Of a stretch of 64,000 bases of DNA, positions 26,110-34,804 are shown one piece after another. A program made the translations under genes and the position numbers. Source of the stretch: [Eubacterium] saphenum (GTDB taxonomy: Bacteria; Bacillota; Clostridia; Peptostreptococcales; Anaerovoracaceae); NCBI GenBank assembly GCA_004555725.1, contig SFHC01000012.1:1-64000 (forward strand), written 5' to 3'. A model generated the notes under the pieces. It had not been told where the DNA came from and searched no databases. It saw nothing but the letters and a program-made list of their open reading frames with translations. How positions within the stretch are numbered: position 1 is the stretch's first letter; the number at the start of each line of letters is the position of its first letter.

Positions 26110-26157
26110 ATTGAAAAACAGCCGGCGGCAGACAGAGACTCTGCCCGCCGCCGGCAA
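26110..26157 (-). terminator. Rho-independent terminator of the flavodiiron gene
   Basis: GCCGGCGGCGGGCAG pairs with CTGCCGCCGGC and is followed by TGTTTTTC on the minus strand. Confidence 0.87.
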
Positions 26158-26193
26158 TAACAACTGCTATTTTATGATCAAAGGATCCGCAGA

Positions 26194-27393
26194 CTACTTC
26201 ATCGAAGCGATAATTTCATCTGCCAGCGCGTCCAGCTTCTCCTCTGTTTCTTCACCGACGGAAGACTTGATCTGAACCTCGTCCTCCAGGACATTCATGT
26301 TCTTCATTCCGCAGAGCAGTCCGTCCATGCATTTTCCGGCAGCCGGAGCCCATGTACCGTTATACACGACTGATACCGTTCTGTTCTGGAGATTCAGCCG
26401 TCCCATATCTTCTACAAAATTCTGCATCGGCGGATACAGGTTCATGTTATACGTAACCGAGAAAAGCGCAAGATTGCTGAACCGGAACGCTTCACTGATC
26501 AGATAGGAAACGTGTGTCTTGCTGACATCATACATCTGAATGTTATGCATCCCTTTTTCATGCAGTTTAGCTGCAAGAATCTGCGCGGCGTTCTCCGTAT
26601 GACCATACATAGAACCGTAAGCGATCAGAACACCCTTCTCCTCCGGTGTATAAGTCGCCCATTTTACATGCTTGTCGATAAACCAGTCGATGTCTTTTCT
26701 CCACACTGGTCCGTGCAGCGGGCAGATATACTTGATGTCCAGCTTTGACGCCTTCTTCAGGAGGTTCGCTGTCTGCGGACCGTACTTTCCAACAATATTG
26801 GTGTAATATCTTCTGGCTTCCGGAAGCCAGTCTCTTTCAAAGTTCACCTCATCCGCAAAGAGTGCCCCGTCCAGAGAACGGAAAGATCCGAATGCATCCG
26901 CGCTGAACAGGACCCCATTCGTCTTGTCATACGTCACCATAACTTCCGGCCAGTGAACCATCGGAGCATTGACGAATGTCACGACATGCTTTCCAAAGCT
27001 CAGTTCGCTGCCTTCTTTTGCCTCAATCCAGCGATCCGCAAAATCGTATCCGAACTGCTGGCCAAATGCCTGTCCTTTCTTGGTGCAGACAACCTTTGCC
27101 GCAGGATACTCCTGCAGAACCAGTCCCAGTGTAGCCGCATGATCCGGCTCAAAGTGGTTGACAACGATATAATCCAGACTGCGTCCGTCAAGAACCGCAT
27201 GCAGATTCTCCATAAACTGCTGGCCGACCGACCAGTCTGCCGTGTCAAATAAAACAGCCTTCTCATCCAGTAATACGTAAGAGTTATAGGAAACTCCGTC
27301 CGGAATCGGGTGGATATTCTCAAATAAGCTCAGACGTTTGTCATTGCCTCCGATCCAGTACAGATCTTCCGTTACCTTTCTCACACAGCGCAT
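26194..27393 (-). CDS. Flavodiiron protein (A-type flavoprotein)
   Basis: A 399-residue protein with an N-terminal metallo-beta-lactamase-like diiron domain and a C-terminal flavodoxin domain. The iron ligands are visible: HFEPDH (His, Glu, Asp, His), VHWPE, SADAFGSF and PLHGPV. The FMN loop is YGSMYGHTENAA. It reduces O2 to water and/or NO to N2O in anaerobes and gets electrons from rubredoxin or a similar carrier, neither of which is encoded nearby. It lacks the extra rubredoxin or flavin reductase domains of larger classes, so it is class A. GAGGAGG lies 7 nt before the ATG. It diverges from a CRP/Fnr regulator that may control it. Confidence 0.93.
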   Translation of the reverse strand: MRCVRKVTEDLYWIGGNDKRLSLFENIHPIPDGVSYNSYVLLDEKAVLFDTADWSVGQQFMENLHAVLDGRSLDYIVVNHFEPDHAATLGLVLQEYPAAKVVCTKKGQAFGQQFGYDFADRWIEAKEGSELSFGKHVVTFVNAPMVHWPEVMVTYDKTNGVLFSADAFGSFRSLDGALFADEVNFERDWLPEARRYYTNIVGKYGPQTANLLKKASKLDIKYICPLHGPVWRKDIDWFIDKHVKWATYTPEEKGVLIAYGSMYGHTENAAQILAAKLHEKGMHNIQMYDVSKTHVSYLISEAFRFSNLALFSVTYNMNLYPPMQNFVEDMGRLNLQNRTVSVVYNGTWAPAAGKCMDGLLCGMKNMNVLEDEVQIKSSVGEETEEKLDALADEIIASMK

Positions 27394-27815
27394 TGTGATG
27401 CCTCCTCGTTCTACGATCTTTTAAACGATATTCTCCCTCTAACATTCCTATTTTGTCATATCCTCATGCAATTGTAAATCCTTTATCGCAAACTTTCACA
27501 TATGTATACACGGATTCTTTATTTAATTAATTCATTGTGTATACGCATTCCGTTTCGACAAAACGTAAAAAGCAAGGAAAATACCTGTCTTTCCTCCCTT
27601 CCGTCAATCAGATACCGTTCACTATCTTGATTTCCTGTCAATATATTAGTTAAAATTTTTTTGATGATTCCACGCAACTTGAAAGCAATTATGATATAAT
27701 GCCTATAGGGTAAGTGATACAAATTTACTATTATTCACAAAACGATAATAGTATAGAATTAACAGATACACAATCAGGGAAATCAGCTGTAGCTATTGTC
27801 TGGGAAGGATTCATT
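27394..27815. promoter_or_regulatory. Divergent promoter region between flavodiiron protein and CRP/Fnr regulator
   Basis: Minus strand: TTTACA (27478-27473), 17 nt, CAAAAT (27455-27450) for the flavodiiron gene. Plus strand: extended -10 TGATATAAT ending at about 27697 for the regulator. In the regulator's leader, TACTATTAT and ATAATAGTA (27726-27734 and 27745-27753) form a perfect 9-bp inverted repeat. Confidence 0.55.
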
Positions 27816-28565
27816 ATGGAAAAGCGAAATTTATTCGATTCGATCGACAGACTGTCTATACAGGAATTGATTTCCTGCTTTGAACTTGAGTCAAAATCTT
27901 ATCAGAAAGGTTCGACAATTCTGGAGTATGATGCAGGCAAGCCGTCCATTCTGGCCGTTCTCTGCTCCGGCAGCGCTAGATTAGAAATGGCCGACGCGTC
28001 CGGAGACCTGTTTCTCATGGATCTGTATGAAAAAAACGACATTGTGGGAGATCTGTTTACGCTCCCGATTCCGAACCTGCATTATACAGTAACCGCGTCC
28101 TCTGAATGCAGTGTGCTGCTTCTGGATTACAGAAAGCTGCTGTCCCCTCAGGATAAACTGAAACATGAGCACGCGCAGCTGCTGAATAATCTGATGAACA
28201 TGATTGCGCAGAAATCCCAGCAGTTATCTATGCATCTTTCCATACTGTTTCAGCCGACCACACGCGATAAACTGCTGGGATATCTGAAATTTATCCATTC
28301 ACTCAATCCGGAGGAAGAGGAATTCATCATTCCGGTTTCACTGAGCAGTCTCGCGGAGTACCTGCATGTCGACCGTGCCTCGATGATGCGCACGCTGCAG
28401 CTCATGAAACGTGACGGACTGATTGAAAGCAAGGCCAGGAAATTCCGCCTGCTGGACGCCTCGCCGCAGATCTTTGTTCAGGAAACGGATCACGGCATCC
28501 CGTCCAAGGAGTCTCGAAAAAGCGAAGGCGCCTTTATTCACGCTTATAAACACGAAAAGAAATAA
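27816..28565 (+). CDS. CRP/Fnr family transcriptional regulator
   Basis: A 249-residue protein with an N-terminal cyclic-nucleotide-type beta barrel (residues about 20-125; LEMADASGDLFLMDLYEKNDIVGDLF). A long dimer helix follows, and then a C-terminal winged HTH (LSSLAEYLHVDRASMMRTLQLMKRDGLI). There is no Cys cluster for an Fnr-type iron-sulfur centre, so the signal is unknown; heme, NO or redox sensing is possible given the neighbour. GGAAGG lies about 7 nt before the ATG at 27816, and the frame further upstream is leader. Divergent from the flavodiiron gene, which suggests control of O2/NO detoxification. Confidence 0.87.
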   Translation: MEKRNLFDSIDRLSIQELISCFELESKSYQKGSTILEYDAGKPSILAVLCSGSARLEMADASGDLFLMDLYEKNDIVGDLFTLPIPNLHYTVTASSECSVLLLDYRKLLSPQDKLKHEHAQLLNNLMNMIAQKSQQLSMHLSILFQPTTRDKLLGYLKFIHSLNPEEEEFIIPVSLSSLAEYLHVDRASMMRTLQLMKRDGLIESKARKFRLLDASPQIFVQETDHGIPSKESRKSEGAFIHAYKHEKK

Positions 28566-28577
28566 ATCGAAAAAATG

Positions 28578-28630
28578 CACATTCCCCCCGATCGGTGGAC
28601 TCTTCCACTCGCCGGGGGGAATGTTTATTT
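28578..28630. terminator. Bidirectional terminator between the CRP/Fnr gene and ddl
   Basis: ACATTCCCCCCG pairs with CGGGGGGAATGT. T-rich tails stand on both sides: TTTATTTT on the plus strand and GCATTTTTT on the minus strand. It serves both convergent genes. Confidence 0.87.
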
Positions 28631-28705
28631 TCCATTTCAGCCAGTAATACCTTTCCTCAAATCCGTATTTCTGGTCTTTTTCTTAATGCTCTTTCTGTGA
28701 AGGAA

Positions 28706-29803
28706 TTATGCCAGGGCGATCTGTTCGTCCGCTGCGTCCTGCTCCTGACATCCGCTGAAATTATCCTCTCGCTGTTCTTTTCTCATGCCATCCTGAAAAC
28801 GCGCATATCCGTAATCGATGATTCGGTCTATAAGTTCCGTAAAGCTTACGCCTTTCTCTTTCCAGATCATCGGGAACATGCTGAGACTGGTGAATCCAGG
28901 GATCGTGTTCAGCTCATTGATGTACAGTTTTCCGGTTTTCCGGTCCACGAGAAAGTCCACGCGGGCGCATCCGGCGCAGTCCAGCGCCTGATATGCGCGA
29001 ATCGCAGTCTGTTTCACCTGCTCAATCAGTTCATCGTCCAGCTGAGCCGGAACCTGAATGATCGTGCCTGCGTCTTCCTGATACTTTGCCGTATAATCAT
29101 AAAAATCTCTGGCTGCCTGAATGCTTCCGACTGCTGCGCACTCCGGACGGTCATTTCCAATCACGCCGGTTTCCACCTCCAGAGCGTCAACGCCGTTTTC
29201 TACAACAATTCTCCGGTCAAAGCGCGCAGCTTCAAGCATACCGTTTTTCAGCTCTTCTCTGGTGCGGACCTTGGAGATTCCTACACTGGATCCTGTATTT
29301 GCCGGCTTGACGAACATCGGATAATGCAGATCCGCTTCACAGCGGTCAGCTGCTTCTTCCAGATGCGAGGAGAGTTCATCTCTTAAAATCAGCTGAAAAT
29401 CCGGTGTCGGAAGGCTGCAGCTCTGGAACACAAGCTTAGATGCCGCCTTATCCATAGCCAGTGAAGACGCCAGAACTCCGCATCCGGCATACGGAACACC
29501 CAGCATCTCAAACAGTCCCTGAATGGTTCCGTCCTCACCGTATTTCCCATGAAGAACCGGAAAGACAAGATCCAGATCATGCAGTTTCTCCAGGCTGAAC
29601 GGTTCTGCATATTCCTCCCAGTTTTCATCTGTCATCATGGAAACCGGACCGCAGAATTTCTTCCATTCGCCGCTCTTGCTGATGCCGATCAGGACCGGCT
29701 CATGTTTCTGTTTATTGATGGCTTCTGCAACCGATCTTGCGGATACCAGAGACACCTCATGCTCTGTGGATTTTCCCCCAAAGATAATTCCGATTCTATC
29801 CAT
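28706..29803 (-). CDS. ddl: D-alanine--D-alanine ligase
   Basis: A 365-residue ATP-grasp enzyme. GGKSTEHEVSLVSA is the first D-Ala site, HGKYGEDGTIQG the omega-loop region, VKPANTGSSVGI the ATP-binding part and INELNTIPGFT the metal and second D-Ala site. It joins two D-Ala for peptidoglycan precursors in the cytoplasm. The last 25 residues after RFQDGMRKEQ are an unusual Gln/Glu-rich tail. The start has a loosely spaced GGGG site. It lies next to a D-Ala-D-Ala dipeptidase gene set on the same strand, which would act in the opposite direction. Confidence 0.94.
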   Translation of the reverse strand: MDRIGIIFGGKSTEHEVSLVSARSVAEAINKQKHEPVLIGISKSGEWKKFCGPVSMMTDENWEEYAEPFSLEKLHDLDLVFPVLHGKYGEDGTIQGLFEMLGVPYAGCGVLASSLAMDKAASKLVFQSCSLPTPDFQLILRDELSSHLEEAADRCEADLHYPMFVKPANTGSSVGISKVRTREELKNGMLEAARFDRRIVVENGVDALEVETGVIGNDRPECAAVGSIQAARDFYDYTAKYQEDAGTIIQVPAQLDDELIEQVKQTAIRAYQALDCAGCARVDFLVDRKTGKLYINELNTIPGFTSLSMFPMIWKEKGVSFTELIDRIIDYGYARFQDGMRKEQREDNFSGCQEQDAADEQIALA

Positions 29804-29863
29804 TTCTGCTTCTGCCCCTTTCGCCTTCTACTCGCGCAGTTCTGTTCTCTCAGTTAGTTTTCT

Positions 29864-29910
29864 CTTCGTATAAGAATCTACCACTTCTGCAATTACAATT
29901 CCATACGAAG
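29864..29910. repeat. Inverted repeat upstream of ddl
   Basis: CTTCGTAT (29864-29871) and ATACGAAG (29903-29910) are perfect 8-bp arms 31 nt apart in the ddl upstream region. A weak TTGTAA-type -35 lies between them. It may be a regulator site; there is no direct evidence. Confidence 0.4.
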
Positions 29911-29933
29911 ATATTGAAACTATTTTCAATGAA

Positions 29934-29984
29934 TAAAAAACTGCCCGTCTTCCAGCATCTGATGACGCCGGAGAACGGACAGTT
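29934..29984 (-). terminator. Rho-independent terminator of the DUF819 gene
   Basis: AACTGTCCGT pairs with ACGGGCAGTT and is followed by TTTTATTC on the minus strand. Confidence 0.87.
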
Positions 29985-30039
29985 CCCTTGCACCGTTATT
30001 CTTTTGTCAGAAAACAACTGTGTACAGATCATCCGGCTG

Positions 30040-31287
30040 CTATACGCCTGCGCCGAGGAAACCGCCGACCAGAACACCGAGATATGTTCCGATGACGTAT
30101 CCGAAAGTGCCGACAAGCATGACTGGTCCGACCAGCTTGCTCCAGCCCTGTGAAATAGCCATTCCTGCTGCAGTCGTCGGTCCTCCGATATTGGCATTGG
30201 ATGCCAGGATGCAGTCTTCCAGATCGAAATGGAGAAGTTTGCCACCGATGAAGCAGAACAGCATATTGACCACAACCATGATCAGAGTGAACAGGAACAG
30301 TGACGGAGTCTTGGTCAGAATCTGAACGATGGACGCCGGTACTCCGATGACAAACAGGAACATGTAAATGAAATATGTTCCGATTTCCTGTGAACCGTTC
30401 AGCTTGCTGATCTTGTCTTCACCGTATGTAGCGGCGATCATGGACAGTGTGGTAATCCAGACGTACTGGCTTCCGAAGAACATGTTGCACATCTTCAGGA
30501 CTGGGCTGGATGTCGGAATCGCAGCGGTGATGCCTGCAGAAATCAGATTGGACAGGAACACGATGGTAACTGAGTATCCCAGATTCAGCGCGATGTCCTT
30601 CAGAGAGATGTCCTTGCGGCTCCAGTATGCCGCAGCCTGTGTCTTGGATTCATCCAATCCCTGACTCTCAACCTCATCAATGTGCGGATGGGTGAAGTGT
30701 TTGCGGAAGAATTTCATTCCGGCAAACATAATCAGTACAAAGAAGTAGACAGCCATCAGGAGGTTATCCGCAACGGTGGTTGCACCAACTGTACCGCCTG
30801 GAACCTTGAACTGCGCAGCCAGCGCCGCAAAGTTCACACCGCCGCCGATATAAGATCCGGTCATCATCGCCGCAACATCTGCTGGGTGCGGAACCACGTC
30901 CTTCAGCAGACCGAACGCACAGAATGCGCCGACAACCGTTCCGACCGCGCCGATCAGGAAAACGATCATCATCTTTCCGGTTTCTTTCCAGATCTTCTTC
31001 ATATTGCACTGCATGAGAAGAAGCGGAATACCCAGCGGAACAGCATAGCCCCAGATGACATCATCATACAATGTGCTGTGGATTGGGATAATGCCAACAT
31101 TAGAAAGCACGAGCGCAATGATCAGTGCGATAATTGCTCCGGAAACCTTGGATGCCCAGGTATATTTCTGTTCCAGGTAAATTGCCGCAGCCGTACTGAC
31201 GAGCAGCACAAACAGCAGAGCCCAGGTATCCGATGCGGCAATCAGAGATGACCTGCCCAGCGTGTGCTGGAAAAAAGAACTTAACAT
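30040..31287 (-). CDS. DUF819 family membrane protein (YjcL-like)
   Basis: A 415-residue membrane protein with about 10-12 hydrophobic segments. Characteristic stretches are GSYIGGGVNFAALAAQF, ATTVADNLLMAVYF and SNANIGGPTTAAGMAISQGW, as in DUF819/YjcL proteins. The two GG-rich halves suggest an internally repeated transporter fold. The substrate is not established. The gene begins 111 nt after the VanX-type dipeptidase gene on the same strand, so it may import or export D-Ala-D-Ala or muropeptide fragments; that is inference. GGAG lies 11 nt before the ATG. Confidence 0.85.
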   Translation of the reverse strand: MLSSFFQHTLGRSSLIAASDTWALLFVLLVSTAAAIYLEQKYTWASKVSGAIIALIIALVLSNVGIIPIHSTLYDDVIWGYAVPLGIPLLLMQCNMKKIWKETGKMMIVFLIGAVGTVVGAFCAFGLLKDVVPHPADVAAMMTGSYIGGGVNFAALAAQFKVPGGTVGATTVADNLLMAVYFFVLIMFAGMKFFRKHFTHPHIDEVESQGLDESKTQAAAYWSRKDISLKDIALNLGYSVTIVFLSNLISAGITAAIPTSSPVLKMCNMFFGSQYVWITTLSMIAATYGEDKISKLNGSQEIGTYFIYMFLFVIGVPASIVQILTKTPSLFLFTLIMVVVNMLFCFIGGKLLHFDLEDCILASNANIGGPTTAAGMAISQGWSKLVGPVMLVGTFGYVIGTYLGVLVGGFLGAGV

Positions 31288-31398
31288 AGTCAGTGAACTC
31301 CTTTCTTTTCATGAATATTTTGATTCTATCCATTGTTCAAGTGTTGAAAATAATTTTAATACTGTTCAGGAAATTCTGCAAGCACTTCTCTGCGACTA

Positions 31399-32106
31399 TC
31401 AGAAGGTGAAAATCCCCTGATAGATCGCTTTCTGACCCCTTGCGTGCGCCCAGTTCATATCACCGTACTCATAATGCCACCACTCTGACGGCAGATTGGT
31501 GAACCCAGCTTCCAGCATGATATGATAGAGAATCCTGCGGTTATTCCGAATTTCTTCTGCATCCTCACATCCTTCCGCTTCCGGAGTTTCATAAAATGCC
31601 GTCCTTGTCGCTTTGGAAAACGCGTCAAATTCCGTTCCCATCTTCAGCAGACGGCCATCTGGCCCTTCAATGGTGAGATCCAGGGCGCCTCCGGTCGTGT
31701 GCGCCGGCGGAAACTCTGTGTCATTCACCGGATTTGCCACAAACATAGAGATTCTGCGGATTCTTTCTTTTTCATCGAGTTTCTCCAGATGAAAATCCTT
31801 AATGATAGCTTCAGAATAAGACTCGAACAGTTCTTTCTGCAGCGCAAATGGTCTCCAGGCATCCCAGATCACAAACCGGTATCCGTCCGGAAGGCCCTGC
31901 GCCGCTTTCTGCAGCATCTCCTGCACTTCCGTCCGCAGAAGGCATCGCGTTTCTGCATGCACACACCCTCTTTCCGGGTACTGCATCTCTATTCTGATCT
32001 TCTCATTTTCCTGCACCGGAACCAAAGGTGAATCCTTAAATTCATGTTCCCTGTAAATCCCCGGATCCGGTTCTACGGGAATTGGTTTTATCTTGTAGTC
32101 CGACAT
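31399..32106 (-). CDS. D-alanyl-D-alanine dipeptidase (VanX/DdpX family, M15D)
   Basis: A 235-residue zinc peptidase. The metal site is HTTGGALDLTI (His and Asp) with the third His in EWWHYEYGD, where the Glu is the catalytic base. WDAWRP is the conserved Arg motif. The enzyme hydrolyses free D-Ala-D-Ala in the cytoplasm; relatives serve in vancomycin resistance (VanX) or in peptidoglycan dipeptide use (DdpX). No vanH, vanA or vanRS genes are here, so recycling is the better reading. The ATG at 32106 has AGGAGG 9 nt upstream; the GTG at 32112 is too close. Confidence 0.92.
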   Translation of the reverse strand: MSDYKIKPIPVEPDPGIYREHEFKDSPLVPVQENEKIRIEMQYPERGCVHAETRCLLRTEVQEMLQKAAQGLPDGYRFVIWDAWRPFALQKELFESYSEAIIKDFHLEKLDEKERIRRISMFVANPVNDTEFPPAHTTGGALDLTIEGPDGRLLKMGTEFDAFSKATRTAFYETPEAEGCEDAEEIRNNRRILYHIMLEAGFTNLPSEWWHYEYGDMNWAHARGQKAIYQGIFTF

Positions 32107-32141
32107 TTCCACATTCCTCCTTTAATATGTAAAACCCTGTA

Positions 32142-32199
32142 TTCAATATATTGAACGATCATTTGTTATTATAATAGCACATATTTTTGTATATGTAAA
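32142..32199 (-). promoter_or_regulatory. Promoter and palindromic operator of the dipeptidase operon
   Basis: Minus strand: TTTACA (32199-32194), 17 nt, TATTAT (32176-32171). Just downstream lies the perfect 14-bp palindrome TTCAATATATTGAA (32142-32155), well placed for a repressor. The remaining spacer to 32355 is A+T-rich without a gene. Confidence 0.65.
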
Positions 32200-32355
32200 C
32201 CAATAACCGCGGTCTTTTTGTTGTGCAATTATACAATATACACGATCATGTAAATATTTATCCTATAACCGCACGTATATATGTTAATTATTTCACACGC
32301 AGCAGAATGATACTCCCCCCTTTGACCGTTTCATCCGATCCGCACCTTCAGCATA

Positions 32356-32402
32356 TGAAAAACCGCGGGGTTCAGAGCATTTCTGCTTCGATTCCCCGCG
32401 GC
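32356..32402 (-). terminator. Rho-independent terminator of the beta-helix protein gene
   Basis: CCGCGGGG pairs with CCCCGCGG and is followed by TTTTTCAT on the minus strand. Confidence 0.87.
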
Positions 32403-32428
32403 CCCAGCCTTTCACTTTTATACTTAAC

Positions 32429-33346
32429 TTAATACTTAACCGTTTTATTGCCTTTGATGCTGATCTTCGATGTGTGCTTAGTAATAAACGGTTTGTAGTG
32501 GTACCAGATCTTGTTATTACTGATCTTTACACTGGTGGTCAGTTTATTTCCTCTTACCGTCTGGGCGCATTCAATTCCTGTCGGATAATGAATCTTACAT
32601 CCACTAATGGTAATAGTTCTGCAAGGCGTCCCGTCAAACGTTCTTCCTCTCGGATTATTAACTGCTGCTGTGCAGGCATCCAGCTGAATCGCGCCGTTGT
32701 TCGAAGATCCGTAATAGAAACCTGCCTTCCCGCTTGCGGTCATTCCTATATTGCAGTTCTGGATTTTGCAGTTTTTACATCCTGTAAGCTCAATAATATG
32801 GGCATTGTAGCAGTTATACAGCGTTGCATCTTTAATGGTGATATTTTTTGCGTGCAGGAAGTTAACGACATTGCATCCGTTTTTATACCCTTCTTTGCTT
32901 CCCGCTCCGGCTCTGGTCTTTTTTGTGCCGATCCATGTGCCGCCTTTGATCGTAATGTCATGCACCGCATTGTATCCCTTAATCTTAGAATTGTTGCATC
33001 GTTCATCCGGCTGGCTCAGCATCGTGCAGCCTGGCATATCCTCCACAATCGTCGCGCCGGTCGCGTCAATTGTCGTATTGCTCGGCACTCGGATCATTCC
33101 CGAAATATGATAGGTATGGCCAGGCTGAAACTTTACGGTCTTTCCGCCGTTTCCGACAGCCGTTTTAATTGCCGTCCAGTATCCTGCCGTCGACTTGGGA
33201 GACATCGACTCTGGCGTAATCATCACCACATTCTGACTGGTTGAGGTTTCTGCCGTCTGCGCTGCAAACACTGCCGGCGCCGGAACTATACTCATCGCCG
33301 TTCCAACAACCGCTGCCATAATCCACCCAAGTAACTTCTTCTTCAT
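32429..33346 (-). CDS. Secreted right-handed beta-helix protein
   Basis: A 305-residue exported protein: signal peptide at 1-29 (KKKLLGWIMAAVVG, AxA-type cleavage site APAVFA). The body reads as parallel beta-helix coils (IRVPSNTTIDATGATIV, HDITIKGGTWIG, KNITIKDATLYNC, CKIQNCNIGM, RTITISGCKIHYP). This fold is typical of pectate lyase-like carbohydrate-active enzymes and surface proteins. The cysteines repeat along the coils. I see no catalytic signature that fixes a substrate; a glycan lyase or hydrolase, or an adhesin, are the choices. AAAGGAGGG precedes the ATG. Confidence 0.8.
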   Translation of the reverse strand: MKKKLLGWIMAAVVGTAMSIVPAPAVFAAQTAETSTSQNVVMITPESMSPKSTAGYWTAIKTAVGNGGKTVKFQPGHTYHISGMIRVPSNTTIDATGATIVEDMPGCTMLSQPDERCNNSKIKGYNAVHDITIKGGTWIGTKKTRAGAGSKEGYKNGCNVVNFLHAKNITIKDATLYNCYNAHIIELTGCKNCKIQNCNIGMTASGKAGFYYGSSNNGAIQLDACTAAVNNPRGRTFDGTPCRTITISGCKIHYPTGIECAQTVRGNKLTTSVKISNNKIWYHYKPFITKHTSKISIKGNKTVKY

Positions 33347-33490
33347 GAAATATCGCCCTCCTTTCTCGTTCCCTCATTTCCATGAAATATACTCATGAAC
33401 ATTACTATTGTACTCCTCTTTTAACATCACGGCAATTTTGTCACAGCATATTATTAATTCAGACAAAAACAACCCAGCAAGGAGACAAGT

Positions 33491-34522
33491 TTATTTCCAG
33501 GAAACACGCGCAAGAAATTCGCTGTCCTGGATCTGCGCGCTTTTCACCGCCCGGGTAATCGCTTCCTGCATGACCTGCGAGGCAAGACTTCCGGTTAAAT
33601 TGACATCTGCTTTTATATCTCCGATGCTGGCAGCGTAGATCGTATCTCCGTCCGACATCGTCGCAACCGGACGAATGCAGCGCGCGTAGGCGTTCTGCGC
33701 CATTGAAGCAATTTTATTCATCTGTGCTTTATGAAACTCTGCATTGGTTATTACCGCGCCGATGGTAGTGTTCTGCGGAACTGCAGAACCTTCTTCAGCT
33801 TGTTTTCCGTCCGCTGCTGTTCTGCATTCCTTCTGCGCCCTCTGACTTTCTCTATAGACTTCAGCCATGTATGCCTCCGCGTCCAGCCAATCGGTCCGTT
33901 CATCATTCTTCATGCCGGCGAGTTTCTGTCCGGTAGACGGATCATAGACATCTCCCATGGCATTGACAGAAACAACAGCGGCCATCTTCAGTTCCCCAAG
34001 CTGGACGGCGAACCATCCGAGACCGGATTTACAGGCATTGCGCATCGTTTTCAGCTTGCCGACGGTCGCGCCGGTTCCTGCTCCGGCATTTCCCATTACA
34101 AGGGGTTTCTGCAACAATGCATTTTCACAGGCCGCATATCCCATAGATGCATCCGGACGGACATCGGCACGCCCGTAGTTCAGATCGTAAATACAGGACT
34201 GGCAGACAAGCGGAACCAGAGCGAACGATGTCTGATACCCGATTCCACGCTTTTCCAGACACTCCATCACGCCCTGTGCCGCAGCCAGGCCATATGCGGA
34301 ACCGCCGGAAAGCACAATGCTGTGGATGCGGTTCTCTGCTGTTTCTGAATACGTCAGACCCGTTTCCCTCGACGCAGGCCCTCCTCCGCTGATTTTACAT
34401 CCCGCTGCCGCACCCCGCGGAAAAACAAGTGCGGTAACTCCTGTTCCGGCCTCTTCATCCTGTGCATTTCCCGCATACAAACCTTCTATCTCCTGCAGAT
34501 CAATTTCTTTATCCCACATCAT
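33491..34522 (-). CDS. P1 family peptidase (DmpA/BapA-like, S58)
   Basis: A 343-residue member of the self-processing N-terminal-nucleophile family. EIEGLYAGNAQDEEAGTGVTAL is the family's opening, LSGGSAYGLAAAQG the Gly/Ser-rich loop, GNAGAGTGATVGKL and NTTIGAVITNAEF the region around the autocatalytic cleavage site. Relatives are aminopeptidases for D-amino acid or beta-amino acid peptides and cut themselves into two chains. The open frame extends to 34648, but the added Cys/Lys-rich residues are atypical and homologous proteins start near MMWDKEI, so 34522 is preferred; the site (AAAGGA, 11 nt) is only moderate. Confidence 0.85.
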   Translation of the reverse strand: MMWDKEIDLQEIEGLYAGNAQDEEAGTGVTALVFPRGAAAGCKISGGGPASRETGLTYSETAENRIHSIVLSGGSAYGLAAAQGVMECLEKRGIGYQTSFALVPLVCQSCIYDLNYGRADVRPDASMGYAACENALLQKPLVMGNAGAGTGATVGKLKTMRNACKSGLGWFAVQLGELKMAAVVSVNAMGDVYDPSTGQKLAGMKNDERTDWLDAEAYMAEVYRESQRAQKECRTAADGKQAEEGSAVPQNTTIGAVITNAEFHKAQMNKIASMAQNAYARCIRPVATMSDGDTIYAASIGDIKADVNLTGSLASQVMQEAITRAVKSAQIQDSEFLARVSWK

Positions 34523-34804
34523 TTCAGCATACGTTCCTTTCTCATCCGTACATGTACATCCTGCATCTGAACATCTTTCTTTACTTTTCTTCTCCTGCTT
34601 GAGATACTTTGATGAAGCTGTCCGTAATTCTATGCGGCGCATGTACACCTATGTTTTTTTGCCCTTTTGCTGACAAAAGCCAGTTCTTCTGCTTTACAAA
34701 ATATTTTACCACGGTAAAATAAAAATATGGAAATACAATGCATAAAAGTATTTCAGACGTGCGTGTATAAATAATTTCAAATAGTCAGAAAGGAATGTAT
34801 AGAA
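34523..34804. promoter_or_regulatory. Divergent region with palindrome TATTTTACC-AC-GGTAAAATA
   Basis: The palindrome at 34702-34721 has 9-bp arms. It lies in the spacer and -10 of a candidate plus-strand promoter (TTTACA 34694-34699, TAAAAT 34715-34720), which suggests repressor control of the downstream unknown gene. Nothing else is recognisable. Confidence 0.55.

Noticed and set aside
31399..32106. Vancomycin resistance locus
   Set aside because: Only a VanX-like dipeptidase is present; vanH, a VanA-type ligase and a two-component system are missing, and the ligase nearby is an ordinary Ddl.
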